A DNA stretch of 64,000 nt. Origin: Sporomusa malonica. GTDB lineage: Bacteria; Bacillota; Negativicutes; Sporomusales; Sporomusaceae. A model generated the notes under the pieces. It searched no databases. It was not told the DNA's origin and saw only the letters and a program-made list of their open reading frames with translations. This document shows positions 1 to 9,021 of the stretch, one piece after another. The position numbers and the translations under genes are program-made. The stretch spans positions 187,140 through 251,139 of the forward strand of contig NZ_FWXI01000006.1 of assembly GCF_900176355.1 (NCBI RefSeq), given 5' to 3'. Each line of letters starts with the position of its first letter. The stretch's first letter is position 1.

Positions 1-1111
1 ACGAATTCGGTTGCTGTTGAGTCTCCGTAACTGATGTTGTCCCAAGTGTATCACTTTTAGCCAATAGCGATTCCATACCTTGTACAATCATGTGGGGAGT
101 AAATATGTCGACAGTGTCAGCACTTGTATCTTGAACCACTTGAGGCTGTGTGAACAGGTTTTGGTCTGTTGAGCTTTCGTTTTGTCTCTCACTATTAAAC
201 TGTTGTTTAGAACTTTTATCCTGCAAACTTACGACAGGGATAAAGTTTGGATCTACAGCTTGCATAGAATCACTCGCTATGGTTTTCGACAACACCGACT
301 CAGTAACAGCAGTTGTAAGAAGTGTTGATGAGGTATCAGCTTGGTCTGGGCTGTTTGTTAGAATAGCATTCATGTTTTTTATCTGCATAGGCTGCTGATC
401 AATACCAGTTTCAAAAAGTGTTGAGGAAGGATCAGCTTGGTCTGGGCTGTTTGTTAAAATAACATTCTCAGTTCTCGCTGTTGTTGGCTGATCCTTACTG
501 GACTGATGTAAGCTTGGCAACAGATCCGGTGTCTGGTTAATTTGACTATTCACTACGTCACAATTATCAGCAAGTGTTGCAAGCGACTGAACATTCTGCC
601 CTGACGAGACTACAGGTGCTTCAGAAAAATTGACCGAAACCGCAGCTATAGAGGCAGTAGTTGATTCTGTTGGTGCATCCGCCACATCGGTGGCCGTTTG
701 CACCGGAATTATCATTTGCACAACTATTGCACTATTATTAATAGCAATTGGCATATCCGGACTTGACTGTGCTGTCTCTACAGAATCAGCTTCGGGTGTA
801 TTAATATCGAGAATACTAGACAAATCAGTCCCCGTTTGGTCGGTGGTAGAATCTAGATTTTTCTTTACTAAGTTAGCCACACCACTAGGAACTATAGATG
901 TATTAAGTGGCTTAATCTCGACAGCATTTAACTGCTCGACAGTATTCTGGTTCTTTTCTTGAGTAGTTTTGTTAGATTGCGACACTGCGTTATTGAGAGA
1001 ATCACTAAAGCTAGTTCTCTGCGCACTCTTCGTCTTAGGATTAACAGTTTTACCAGGTAATGCCGACGTTTCCATCTGGTTCGGTTTCAACATATTTAAT
1101 GCTACATTCAT
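1..1111 (-). CDS. fliK: Flagellar hook-length control protein FliK, N-terminal part (cut by window edge)
   Basis: The frame opens at an ATG (1111) behind a strong AAAGGAGGTG site and stays open to the left edge, so about 370 residues of the N-terminal half are present and the conserved C-terminal domain is missing. The visible part is low in complexity, rich in Ser, Thr, Gln, Asn and Asp, with no predicted fold, as is normal for the FliK ruler region. FliK is a secreted molecular ruler that measures the hook and switches the export gate from hook to filament substrates. Assignment rests on position after fliJ and ylxF, as in B. subtilis, and on composition. It contains a duplicated segment (ILTNSPDQAD twice, 32 codons apart). 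Confidence 0.8.
   Translation of the reverse strand, partial: MNVALNMLKPNQMETSALPGKTVNPKTKSAQRTSFSDSLNNAVSQSNKTTQEKNQNTVEQLNAVEIKPLNTSIVPSGVANLVKKNLDSTTDQTGTDLSSILDINTPEADSVETAQSSPDMPIAINNSAIVVQMIIPVQTATDVADAPTESTTASIAAVSVNFSEAPVVSSGQNVQSLATLADNCDVVNSQINQTPDLLPSLHQSSKDQPTTARTENVILTNSPDQADPSSTLFETGIDQQPMQIKNMNAILTNSPDQADTSSTLLTTAVTESVLSKTIASDSMQAVDPNFIPVVSLQDKSSKQQFNSERQNESSTDQNLFTQPQVVQDTSADTVDIFTPHMIVQGMESLLAKSDTLGTTSVTETQQQPNS
321..468 (-). repeat. Imperfect direct repeat inside fliK
   Basis: Two copies of a roughly 52-base segment (321-372 and 417-468) are offset by 96 bases, an exact multiple of three. Both encode ILTNSPDQAD followed by a Ser-Ser-Thr-Leu stretch in the same frame. This looks like a recent in-frame duplication of one 32-codon unit of the ruler region. 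Confidence 0.85.
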
Positions 1112-1144
1112 TTTTTCACCTCCTTTCAACTTCTTGGAATTATA

Positions 1145-1768
1145 CTAAAGGGTAAGCGGCTGAGCCTGCCCTTTAAGCATATCTTGAGTTAAGCGAGCGG
1201 CCCGTTTAGAGTCAAGCAACGCCAGAATTTTAGACACTTGTTCTTCTTCCATTTTACTGAAGATAGCAATAACAGTAGGATCATCAAGCTCTTGCATAAT
1301 GGCTATGGCTTCTTCAGGTTTCATTGCACCATACAAACGGGCCAGTTTGGAAATACGCTTAGCTTCTTCCTGTTGCTTAAGCTTAGCTTGTTTCTCTAAG
1401 TCTTCTTTTGTGATTATATTAGGGTTTGCTGGCTGAGGAACTGGAAGAGTCGGTATTGGCTGTCGTGTCTGTGTCTGATTTGGTTTAACAGGTGCTGTTT
1501 GCTGGCCATTCGAACCATCTTCTTCTAATTCTACAGTCTCAAAGTTGGTTTTCGGAAAAAAACCACCAATTACCGGGTATTTAGCTAAATTCATATCATT
1601 AGCCAATTTTTCTACGTCAATCAATTTCAAGTAGATACCGGCGGCAAAACCGATAACGATTAAAATCAATAATGCTACGGCTATTGCCATAACTTTAAAC
1701 ATCAAGCCTGACTTAGACTGTGGCAGCTGTTTAGAGTTTGCAACAGGAGCTTTTGGTTTTTCAGCCAT
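1145..1768 (-). CDS. ylxF: YlxF/MotE-like flagellar protein with MgtE-N-like domain
   Basis: A 207-residue protein with one N-terminal membrane helix (about residues 25-47), a Pro/Gln/Thr-rich linker (about 85-120), a short coiled coil (about 120-140) and a C-terminal domain like the intracellular N domain of MgtE (MKPEEAIAIMQELDD and following). It sits between fliJ and fliK, the place of ylxF in B. subtilis. MotE-type proteins are known to stabilise the stator MotC in alpha-proteobacteria; the role in Firmicutes is unclear. The type II membrane layout suggests the C-terminal domain is outside and the protein could bridge stator and basal body. The family is confident, the function inferred. 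Confidence 0.75.
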   Translation of the reverse strand: MAEKPKAPVANSKQLPQSKSGLMFKVMAIAVALLILIVIGFAAGIYLKLIDVEKLANDMNLAKYPVIGGFFPKTNFETVELEEDGSNGQQTAPVKPNQTQTRQPIPTLPVPQPANPNIITKEDLEKQAKLKQQEEAKRISKLARLYGAMKPEEAIAIMQELDDPTVIAIFSKMEEEQVSKILALLDSKRAARLTQDMLKGQAQPLTL

Positions 1769-1785
1769 GATTTAGTCAGACTCCT

Positions 1786-2331
1786 CTACTTGGCCAGTGA
1801 TAATACCCTGGCTACATAGTTGCGTGTTTCACTGTACGGCGGAACACCGTTATAATTTTTTACTGCTTGCGGCCCAGCATTATAGGCAGCTACAGCTTTA
1901 GTAACATCGCCACCAAACATTGTCAGCATCTGTTTTAGATAACGAACACCACCGTCAATATTCTCATACGGATCAGTAATATTACGCACATCGAGCGAGC
2001 GAGCTGTTTCCGGCATCAGCTGCATAACGCCGACTGCGCCAACAGGTGAAACAACATTTGCAGAAAGTCCAGACTCCGCCTCGGCAACGGCCATAGCCAG
2101 CTTAGGATCAACACCATGTTTGTTAGCAGCTAAATGTACCATTTTAGCTATGTCGCCTTGTTTTGCGCTAGGGTTGAATGCGGTAGCCTTTCCGCTATCC
2201 ATCAGGTCGGTAGTAGCTGAGGCAAGTGTTGTCGCAAAATTACTACTAACTGCCTTTCTTGATTCTGACGGCGAAAAGCGCCGTTCGATATTTGAAATCC
2301 GCTGCATAACTTGATTAACACTTTGTAACAT
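1786..2331 (-). CDS. Flagellar-operon lytic transglycosylase (SLT domain)
   Basis: A 181-residue protein with a C-terminal soluble lytic transglycosylase domain (about residues 60-180). The probable catalytic Glu86 lies in AEAESGL, followed by GVMQLMP (101-107) and AYNAGP (149-154), all hallmarks of the goose-lysozyme-like SLT fold. The start chosen is the ATG at 2331 because a CAGGAG site precedes it and it lies directly after the fliJ stop; the open frame continues upstream only inside fliJ. No signal peptide is visible, so export through the flagellar route or another path is possible. It likely opens peptidoglycan for rod assembly. B. subtilis has no such gene at this spot. Confidence 0.85.
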   Translation of the reverse strand: MLQSVNQVMQRISNIERRFSPSESRKAVSSNFATTLASATTDLMDSGKATAFNPSAKQGDIAKMVHLAANKHGVDPKLAMAVAEAESGLSANVVSPVGAVGVMQLMPETARSLDVRNITDPYENIDGGVRYLKQMLTMFGGDVTKAVAAYNAGPQAVKNYNGVPPYSETRNYVARVLSLAK

Positions 2332-2332
2332 T

Positions 2333-2785
2333 TTAATCCACTCTCCTGTTACGCACAAAAGCCTGCGTTCCAAGCTCATCAAGAATCTTTTGTTCTTCCT
2401 GCAGTAATTCGTTATGATATTGTTCCAAACGCTTTTCGCGTAGGTTATCAACTAGTTTTCTTTGCTTAATGGCACTTTCTAGTTCTACAAGGCATTCCTG
2501 ACGATACGAATCTGCTTTATCTACTTGTTCTTGCTGCTTAGTGATATCTCTCTTAATTTTATCGATATAATAACTGAATGTCTTAAGAGTTTCAATAGTC
2601 GGGCTGGCAGCTTGCTCTCGGCTAAGCAAATCAATGTTAGACGCAAGTTGATTTTGTAATAAATTCAAAAATTCTTGCTGCTTGTGTAATTGGGTGGCAG
2701 CTTCAGCAAGCTTGATTTGAGCCTGCTCCTCTTGCATTTTACGAAATCTCAGCAGCGTCTCAAGGCGGAACCGAAATTTCTTCAT
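2333..2785 (-). CDS. fliJ: Flagellar export protein FliJ
   Basis: A 150-residue, almost wholly helical protein rich in Gln, Glu, Lys and Arg, which fits the coiled-coil FliJ family (usual length about 145-150). FliJ is the central stalk of the flagellar type III export ATPase and contacts FliI and FlhA. The start MKKFRFRLETLLRFRK matches the family N-terminus. It lies 23 bases after fliI and abuts the transglycosylase gene. Confidence 0.9.
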   Translation of the reverse strand: MKKFRFRLETLLRFRKMQEEQAQIKLAEAATQLHKQQEFLNLLQNQLASNIDLLSREQAASPTIETLKTFSYYIDKIKRDITKQQEQVDKADSYRQECLVELESAIKQRKLVDNLREKRLEQYHNELLQEEQKILDELGTQAFVRNRRVD

Positions 2786-2808
2786 ATCAGACCATCCTTA
2801 TTGGCTCA

Positions 2809-4125
2809 TCACGCAACCAGTATTTTTAGACGCTCAACCGTCTCTGATACTGGGGTATTTTCATAGACGTCCTGCTGAAGGAATTTTTTTATTTCACCAA
2901 TAACCGCAATCGCTTTATCAATATTACTATTACTGCCCTGAGCATACGCACCAATATTGATTAAGTCTTCGGCTTCACGATAAGTTGCCAGCAGGGTGCG
3001 TAACTGTTGAGCGCACTGCACATGCTCCTTCTCAGTGATTTCCAACATAACCCGGCTAACGCTGGCTAACACATCAATAGCTGGATAATGATTTTGTGCT
3101 GCTAAGTTCCGAGTCAAAACAATATGCCCATCCAAGATACTGCGGACAGCATCCGCAATTGGTTCATTCATATCGTCGCCGTCAACAAGCACAGTATAAA
3201 TTCCCGTTATTGACCCTCTATTACCAGTGCCTGAACGTTCTAAAAGTTTAGGCAGCATGGCAAAAACTGAGGGGGTATACCCCCTGGTGGCTGGAGGTTC
3301 ACCAATAGTCAAACCGACTTCGCGTTGCGCCATAGCAAATCGGGTAACTGAATCCATCATCAGCATAACATCCATGCCCTGGTCTCTAAAATATTCGGCA
3401 ATTGCAGTAGCTGTCATAGCTCCCTTAATTCTGACTAAGGCCGGTTGATCGGACGTAGCAACAACTACAACAGAACGTTTAAGCCCTTCTTCCCCTAAAT
3501 CGCGCTCAATAAATTCCCTTACTTCCCTGCCCCGTTCACCGATAAGAGCGATTACGCTAATATCGGCTTCTGTATTACGGGCGATCATTCCCAGTAAAGT
3601 GCTTTTACCAACACCGCTGCCAGCCATTATACCCACCCGTTGTCCCCGCCCGAGGGTTAATACACTGTCAATCGCGCGAACACCTACGACAAGCTTCTCG
3701 GTAATTCGGCGACGAGTCAACGGCGGTGGAGGTGCAGTGGTAAGTGCATATTGGGTATTGCTAATAAGCGGCCCCTTGCCGTCAATGGGGTTACCTAGAC
3801 CATCTAAGATGCGGCCTAATAGTTGACGCCCTACACTGACTTTAAGGGTTTTATGGGCAGACACCACTTCACAACCTGGCCCTATCCCCTGCATTTCACC
3901 AACCGGCATTAAAAGGACGCGGTTTTCCCTAAATCCTACAACCTCAGCTGGAATAGGTTCGCCTTGATTGCGCGGATGAATATAGCACAATTCTCCCAAA
4001 TTAACATTAGGTCCCTGCGACTCAATAACCAGACCAATCACTTGGGTGATTCTACCATTTAATTTCATAGTATCGGCACTATATATAGCTGATAAATATT
4101 TGCTAGAATTAAATGTTTTGCTCAT
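2809..4125 (-). CDS. fliI: Flagellum-specific ATPase FliI
   Basis: A 438-residue F1-beta-like ATPase that energises flagellar type III export. The Walker A motif GSGVGKST is at about 169-176, the Walker B region VMLMMDSVTRFA near 255, and a GERGREVREF segment is in between. An N-terminal beta-barrel domain precedes the ATPase core. Length and motifs are standard. The ATG overlaps the fliH stop by four bases, which points to coupled translation with its regulator FliH. Confidence 0.97.
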   Translation of the reverse strand: MSKTFNSSKYLSAIYSADTMKLNGRITQVIGLVIESQGPNVNLGELCYIHPRNQGEPIPAEVVGFRENRVLLMPVGEMQGIGPGCEVVSAHKTLKVSVGRQLLGRILDGLGNPIDGKGPLISNTQYALTTAPPPPLTRRRITEKLVVGVRAIDSVLTLGRGQRVGIMAGSGVGKSTLLGMIARNTEADISVIALIGERGREVREFIERDLGEEGLKRSVVVVATSDQPALVRIKGAMTATAIAEYFRDQGMDVMLMMDSVTRFAMAQREVGLTIGEPPATRGYTPSVFAMLPKLLERSGTGNRGSITGIYTVLVDGDDMNEPIADAVRSILDGHIVLTRNLAAQNHYPAIDVLASVSRVMLEITEKEHVQCAQQLRTLLATYREAEDLINIGAYAQGSNSNIDKAIAVIGEIKKFLQQDVYENTPVSETVERLKILVA

Positions 4126-4880
4126 GGGAGTATTTCCTGAATGGCTTTATGAACCATTTCCAGCTTAGTGTCTAACTTAGCATCAACTGTACCTAAAGCT
4201 GTATCTATAATACAGCCTCCTGCAGGAACGATATGGTCAGCAGATACACTAACAGCATGTTCCCGTCCAACCATGAGCTGTAAATCCCGTTTAGCCATTA
4301 GCACCATTTCGTAATCTTCAGGATTGACTCTTATAACAATATGATCCTGATCGCTAACCTTGCCTAATGCCTCTTTAACTATCGGCAGTATGGTAGTAGG
4401 GTTTTCCGCAATCTCCCGCGCCAACACTTTACTGGCTACAGCAAGTGCAATTTCGACAATTTGCCGTTCTGCATCAAAAACCAGTTGACATGCTTCTTGC
4501 TCCGCAATTGTTACAATGCGGTGAGCTCTTTCAACAGATAATTGCAGGGTTTGCTGCATTTCAGACAAAGCAGCTTGTCTACCTTGCGTAAATCCTTCCT
4601 CGTACCCTTGCGAAAGACCTTCTTCTTGGGCCTGACGAGCCAATTCTTGGGCCTGTTGGGCCAATTCTTGCGCATGAAGTTCAGCATCAGCCAAACATTG
4701 AGCTGCAGATGTCTGAGCTAGTGCAAGAATACTTTCGGCCTCATTGCGCACAGTATCAAGGAAAATTTCTGGCACTACCGGTTGTTGAGGCTCCTCGCGT
4801 ACCGGTTCAACCGCTGGTCGATGCTTAATAATTATTGGTGAAGATTTTTCAAATAATACACTTTTTAGAATTTTAGACAA
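4122..4880 (-). CDS. fliH: Flagellar assembly protein FliH
   Basis: A 252-residue protein with an extended Gln/Ala/Glu-rich coiled coil (about residues 55-130) with repeated LAQQAQEL-like units and a globular C-terminal domain related to V/F-ATPase subunit E/delta. FliH binds and restrains FliI. The start chosen is a TTG at 4880 with AAAGGAG nine bases upstream, overlapping the fliG stop by eight bases; a longer reading frame to 4919 exists but would bury far into fliG and lacks this ribosome site. Confidence 0.88.
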   Translation of the reverse strand: MSKILKSVLFEKSSPIIIKHRPAVEPVREEPQQPVVPEIFLDTVRNEAESILALAQTSAAQCLADAELHAQELAQQAQELARQAQEEGLSQGYEEGFTQGRQAALSEMQQTLQLSVERAHRIVTIAEQEACQLVFDAERQIVEIALAVASKVLAREIAENPTTILPIVKEALGKVSDQDHIVIRVNPEDYEMVLMAKRDLQLMVGREHAVSVSADHIVPAGGCIIDTALGTVDAKLDTKLEMVHKAIQEILP

Positions 4881-5883
4881 TGATTTCGTCTCCTTTACCA
4901 CGAGAAACAACGATTTCACCTGATTCTTCGAGACGACGAATATTATTTACAATTTTCTGCTGCGCTTCCTCAACATCTCTTATGCGAACAGGCCCCATGT
5001 ATTCAATCTCTTCACGGAGCATCTCAGCAGCACGCTTAGAAATATTTTTATAGATTTTATTGGCAACCTCACTAGATGTTGCTTTCAGTGCCAGTGCAAG
5101 GTCTTTATTATCAATTTCTCTAAGCACAAGCTGAAGCGATCTGTCGTCCAAGAGCACAATATCTTCGAAAACAAACATACGTTTTTTAATTTCTTCTGCC
5201 AACTCAGGGTTCTGCACTTCCATATTCTCAATAATAGTGCGCTCAGTGGTCCTGTCAACACGATTAAGAATCTCAACAATTGAGTCGACGCCACCTGCGG
5301 CAGTAAAGTCCTGCGTTACCAACGACGACAGCTTACGCTCTAAGATTCTCTCAACATCGCGTATAACATCAGGCGATGTACGATCCATGGTTGCAATACG
5401 CCGAGCAACATCCACCTGTCGTTCAGGAGGTAACGCCGAAACAATAGCAGCTGATTGTTCAGGCTGAAGATAAGCCATAATTAAAGCAATTGTTTGCGGA
5501 TGTTCGTTTTGGATGAAGTTAAGCAGCTGACTTGGATCAGTCTTGCGGGCAAAATCAAAGGGACGTATTTGTAAGCTGGTTGTTAAGCGATTAATTATTG
5601 ATACCGCTTTTTCAGCGCCCAATGCTTTTTCCAGTACTTCGCGGGCATAATCCAAGCCACCGTTGGAAATATATTCTTTTGCCAAGCACATTTGGTGAAA
5701 CTCAGTGAGCACCTTATCTTTCTGCTCTTGTGACAATTTGCGCTGATTGGCAATTTCAAGCGTTAATTTTTCGATTTCATCTTCACGCATATGTTTTAAT
5801 ACTTGAGCTGAGATGTCAGGACCTAACGCGATTAATAAGATTGCTGCTTTTTGCTTGCCTGTCAATTCATTTGACTGGTACAC
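4873..5883 (-). CDS. fliG: Flagellar motor switch protein FliG
   Basis: A 336-residue rotor protein with the three-domain FliG layout: N-terminal domain starting ELTGKQKAAILLIALG, middle EHPQTIALIMAYL motif at about 130-142, and C-terminal torque domain with the charged stretch LLDDRSLQLVLREID (about 244-258) that meets the stator. It lies between fliF, whose MS ring it caps, and fliH. Length is normal. Confidence 0.97.
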   Translation of the reverse strand: MYQSNELTGKQKAAILLIALGPDISAQVLKHMREDEIEKLTLEIANQRKLSQEQKDKVLTEFHQMCLAKEYISNGGLDYAREVLEKALGAEKAVSIINRLTTSLQIRPFDFARKTDPSQLLNFIQNEHPQTIALIMAYLQPEQSAAIVSALPPERQVDVARRIATMDRTSPDVIRDVERILERKLSSLVTQDFTAAGGVDSIVEILNRVDRTTERTIIENMEVQNPELAEEIKKRMFVFEDIVLLDDRSLQLVLREIDNKDLALALKATSSEVANKIYKNISKRAAEMLREEIEYMGPVRIRDVEEAQQKIVNNIRRLEESGEIVVSRGKGDEIIV

Positions 5884-5900
5884 GACCTAGACACCTCCCG

Positions 5901-7451
5901 TTATTCTTCTGACAGCCACGTCTTAAGCAACTGAGCAACATCTTCAGGTCGTGATTTCGCAAATTTTTCAACCGAAGTTCGTTGTTCTGCCCTTTCTTTT
6001 TCTTGAGCCGTAAGTTCTTTCTGAGTGGTTTGTGCTTCTGCATCAGCGATTGACTGAGGCTCAACAGCGACAGCCTCAATAAATTCTTCTTCTTGTTCGC
6101 GGCGGCGAGTATACATTCGAATCAAATAAAGTATCGCTATAATTGCAATAACAATGAGTCCTATTTTAAGCATAAATACCTGTTGTTGCTGCTTAGCGGC
6201 TTCTTCTTCTTCTTTACGTTGTTTGTCAATCTGTTCAGTGCTAAACTGTATACTTTCTACGGCAACACTGTCTCCGCGTAAAGGATTAATACCAATCGCA
6301 GTAGCCACGGTTTTACTCAAGCTATCTTGTTGCGCTTTCGGCACAGCGGCGTCAACAAGTACAGCCACAGTAACGCGTTTAATAGATCCGGGCGTACTTA
6401 CCACTTTTTCTTTAGTTTCATTTATTTCGTAGTTACGTATTACTTCTTTTTTTTCATAATTAGACTGAGAATTGTTGCTAGTTACATAACCTGGGATGTT
6501 TGAAGTGGTTCCTGGAACACCGCCAGGATTGCCAGCGTTGCCTTTGTAGTTTTCGTTAAGTTCCTGAGAACTACGAATTATTCCTTTATCGTCAACGACA
6601 GGCTCAAAAGTCTGACGATCTAAAATACGCTGGTCAAAATTAAGCTCAACATTAACCCGCGCCGCGGCTTTGCCCATTCCTAATGTCTGATCAAGTAAAG
6701 ATTGCACATTTTTTTGCAAATCGTCCTGTACTTTTTTGGTCATTTCAAACTGCGTAATAGTCGTAGCACCAGCTAGCTGCGGTTCTTCTGACTGATCGTT
6801 CAAAACCCTGGCAAGATTATCAACAACTGTAATATTTTCGGGCTTCAGCCCCTGAACACTATGCGCCACCAAATTAACAATGCCTTTCACCTGCTGTTGC
6901 GACAGCCGCGCTGATTGCTTAAGCTTAAGCATAATAGAGGCTGACGCCGGCTTTTCAGTTTTCTTATAAAGGCTGTCTTCTGACATAACAATATGAACTC
7001 TGGCTTTCTCGACTTCTTCCATCTGTTCTATTGTTCGGGTTAGCTCCCCTTGGATAGCCTGCAGTAAATTAACTTTATTTTGGAATTCAGTTGTGCCGAA
7101 TTTGCTCTGTTCAAAGATTTCAAACCCCTTATTCCCTCTCGGCAAACCCTGACTGGCTAAATCTAGTCTAAGCTTATGCACATCTTTAGATGGCACCAAA
7201 ATGACAGTGCCGTTACTGCCAGTTTGAACTTCATAATTAACTTTCATTTCTTTTAACTTTGCAGTAACTTTGCCTGCATCTTCGGCTTCGAGAGTAGTAA
7301 ACAAAGGTACATTATCGGGACGGCCGCCCCACCAATAGCTCCATATTAGAATAGCGAGAAATATAAATGCCGCCGCACCAAATATAATGTATCTGTGTTT
7401 AGTATTCATATTTTGCCAAAGACGCAGAGACTGTTCTTTCAAGTCAGCCAT
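5901..7451 (-). CDS. fliF: Flagellar MS-ring protein FliF
   Basis: A 516-residue membrane protein with helices at about 21-43 and 428-447, ring-building motifs between them, and a cytoplasmic C-terminus that binds FliG. NVPLFTTLEAEDAGKV and the YscJ-like region at 70-220 are typical. It builds the MS ring in the cell membrane. It is followed 17 bases later by fliG in the same operon. Confidence 0.97.
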   Translation of the reverse strand: MADLKEQSLRLWQNMNTKHRYIIFGAAAFIFLAILIWSYWWGGRPDNVPLFTTLEAEDAGKVTAKLKEMKVNYEVQTGSNGTVILVPSKDVHKLRLDLASQGLPRGNKGFEIFEQSKFGTTEFQNKVNLLQAIQGELTRTIEQMEEVEKARVHIVMSEDSLYKKTEKPASASIMLKLKQSARLSQQQVKGIVNLVAHSVQGLKPENITVVDNLARVLNDQSEEPQLAGATTITQFEMTKKVQDDLQKNVQSLLDQTLGMGKAAARVNVELNFDQRILDRQTFEPVVDDKGIIRSSQELNENYKGNAGNPGGVPGTTSNIPGYVTSNNSQSNYEKKEVIRNYEINETKEKVVSTPGSIKRVTVAVLVDAAVPKAQQDSLSKTVATAIGINPLRGDSVAVESIQFSTEQIDKQRKEEEEAAKQQQQVFMLKIGLIVIAIIAILYLIRMYTRRREQEEEFIEAVAVEPQSIADAEAQTTQKELTAQEKERAEQRTSVEKFAKSRPEDVAQLLKTWLSEE

Positions 7452-7548
7452 GTCTCCACCCTTTCAGTTAAGAAAAAAATATATACCTCTTTTTAACCAA
7501 CATTGTTCAAGGTATTATTGGCAATGCTGAATAGTTACCAATTCAGCA

Positions 7549-7851
7549 TTAAACCTGCATTCTCATAACTTCCTGATAGGCGTCGACAACTTTATTACGA
7601 ACCTGCATGGTAAGCTGCAGGGCTATTGCAGCTTTTTCAGCGGCAATAGTAACTTCAGCTATGTCTTGTACTTTGCCTGCAGCTAAATTCATTGATGCCT
7701 GTCGGGATTCGCCCTGAAGATTATTAACATTATTCAACGCATCTTTCAAAAACTCGCCAAATGGTTTATCCGGTTGCTGAGAACTATCAACAGAATCCAT
7801 TTCAGCAATTTTGCCTTTAACAGGCATTAATTTTAAAGCTTCAATACGCAT
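7549..7851 (-). CDS. fliE: Flagellar hook-basal body complex protein FliE
   Basis: A 100-residue protein with FGEFLKDALNNVNNLQ and the C-terminal LTMQVRNKVVDAYQEVMRMQ that mark FliE. It joins the MS ring to the proximal rod. The length is typical and it sits between flgC and fliF as in B. subtilis. A gap of about 100 bases to fliF carries no clear terminator. Confidence 0.95.
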   Translation of the reverse strand: MRIEALKLMPVKGKIAEMDSVDSSQQPDKPFGEFLKDALNNVNNLQGESRQASMNLAAGKVQDIAEVTIAAEKAAIALQLTMQVRNKVVDAYQEVMRMQV

Positions 7852-7861
7852 TTATACTCTC

Positions 7862-8296
7862 CTATTTTCCGATATCTAAAGCTTTCAAAGCCATAGTCTT
7901 GGCAGCATTTACTGCTGCCACGTTGGCCTCGTAAGCTCTAGATGCAGTAATCATATCGACCATTTCAGTGACAATGTTAACATTGGGCATTTCCACATAC
8001 CCGTCGCGGTTCGCATCAGGGTGATTCGGATCATACATAAGTTTAAGAGGAGAGTTGTCTTTAGTAATTCCAGTTACTCGAACACCATCTCCTGAATTAA
8101 TTTGACCAGAGAGTATCTGACCGAAAGAGGCCTGACCAGACCGTGGCTCAAATACCACCATCTGGCGATGATACGCCCCCCCCTCAGCTGTACGAGTAGT
8201 GTTAACATTGGCAATATTATTAGAGATAACATCCATACGCAAACGCTCGGCTGTCATACCTGAAGCAGCGGCATCAATGGCCCGAAACAACCCCAT
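7862..8296 (-). CDS. flgC: Flagellar basal-body rod protein FlgC
   Basis: A 144-residue proximal rod protein. The N-terminal flagellin-superfamily rod motif AASGMTAERLRMDVISNNIANVNT sits at about residues 10-33 and the C-terminal VNIVTEMVDMITASRAYEANV helix at about 105-125. It lies two bases after flgB and eleven before fliE. Confidence 0.96.
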   Translation of the reverse strand: MGLFRAIDAAASGMTAERLRMDVISNNIANVNTTRTAEGGAYHRQMVVFEPRSGQASFGQILSGQINSGDGVRVTGITKDNSPLKLMYDPNHPDANRDGYVEMPNVNIVTEMVDMITASRAYEANVAAVNAAKTMALKALDIGK

Positions 8297-8298
8297 GA

Positions 8299-8709
8299 TT
8301 AGCGTCTCCCTTCATTAATGGCTGATTTAATGCTGGCAAAGTATTTATTCATTTGCTGGGCAACAGCATCATAATAAATAGAATTTTTAGCTAAACTGGC
8401 CATCTCACTGTCAATATCTACATTATTGCCGTCACTGCGAAAAGATGTAGTAGTGATGGTGTTTATAGTCGGTTCAATATTTAACCCCGACTTTATCGGC
8501 AAGTGGCGTTCGTGAGTTCTGGCAAGCGGCGTGTTTTTAGTGTTCATTGCTAAATCTAACTGATCTTCAAAACTTACTTCACTTTTTTTGAATCTAGGTG
8601 TATTTACATTAGCAATATTATCACTTATAACTTTATGCCGCAGTGAGGCTGCGCCCAACGCTTTTTCCAATACTGATATTTGAGTTGACTTTAGAATTGA
8701 GTTAAGCAC
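8299..8709 (-). CDS. flgB: Flagellar basal-body rod protein FlgB
   Basis: A 136-residue proximal rod protein, first gene of the fla/che operon. The start chosen is a GTG at 8709 placed seven bases after AGGAGG; a longer frame to 8739 would include that ribosome site. The motif KVISDNIANVNTPRFKKSEV near residues 25-44 and the C-terminal NSIYYDAVAQQMNK helix fit FlgB. The upstream 220 bases must hold the operon promoter, but I see no clean sigma-D or sigma-A pair. Confidence 0.95.
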   Translation of the reverse strand: MLNSILKSTQISVLEKALGAASLRHKVISDNIANVNTPRFKKSEVSFEDQLDLAMNTKNTPLARTHERHLPIKSGLNIEPTINTITTTSFRSDGNNVDIDSEMASLAKNSIYYDAVAQQMNKYFASIKSAINEGRR

Positions 8710-8739
8710 TACTAACCCTCCTGTTAATGTACGTATCAC

Positions 8740-8930
8740 TCATATACTGCAATCATAGTATCTTAGATGTAATCTTATGCATAGTTCTACATAATCCATG
8801 AAAATCCTTTAATATTTTCTCATGAACAGGTTAAGTTTTAGTAAATAGGCCTTACGTCCTATAGGTAAATTCCTCGTTTTATGTACCTTATCATATTTTT
8901 TTATCAATAGCCTGCGCTTTAGACAAATAT
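8740..8930 (-). promoter_or_regulatory. Leader and promoter region of the flagellar operon (unresolved)
   Basis: AT-rich, non-coding gap between the codY terminator and flgB. On the minus strand a short hairpin ATAGG/CCTAT with loop ACGTAAGG (around 8843-8862) follows a GGTA/TACC pair. No convincing promoter or known riboswitch was recognised. Confidence 0.3.
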
Positions 8931-8962
8931 AAACCAGGTGGCTTCTTTATGCCACCTGGTTT
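8931..8962 (-). terminator. Terminator after codY
   Basis: A 12-base perfect inverted repeat (AAACCAGGTGGC and its complement) with an eight-base loop, 60 bases after the codY stop, followed on the minus strand by ATATTTGTCT. It separates codY from the flagellar operon. Confidence 0.8.
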
Positions 8963-9021
8963 ATCTAATGACCCTGAAGAATAATCCAGTTGCACATATA
9001 CAGCTGGATAAATATACACTT

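Noticed and set aside
8820..8890. Possible cyclic di-GMP riboswitch before flgB
   Set aside because: A GACGTAAGGCC segment recalls part of the consensus, but the paired GNRA-loop stem and upstream conserved bases are absent.
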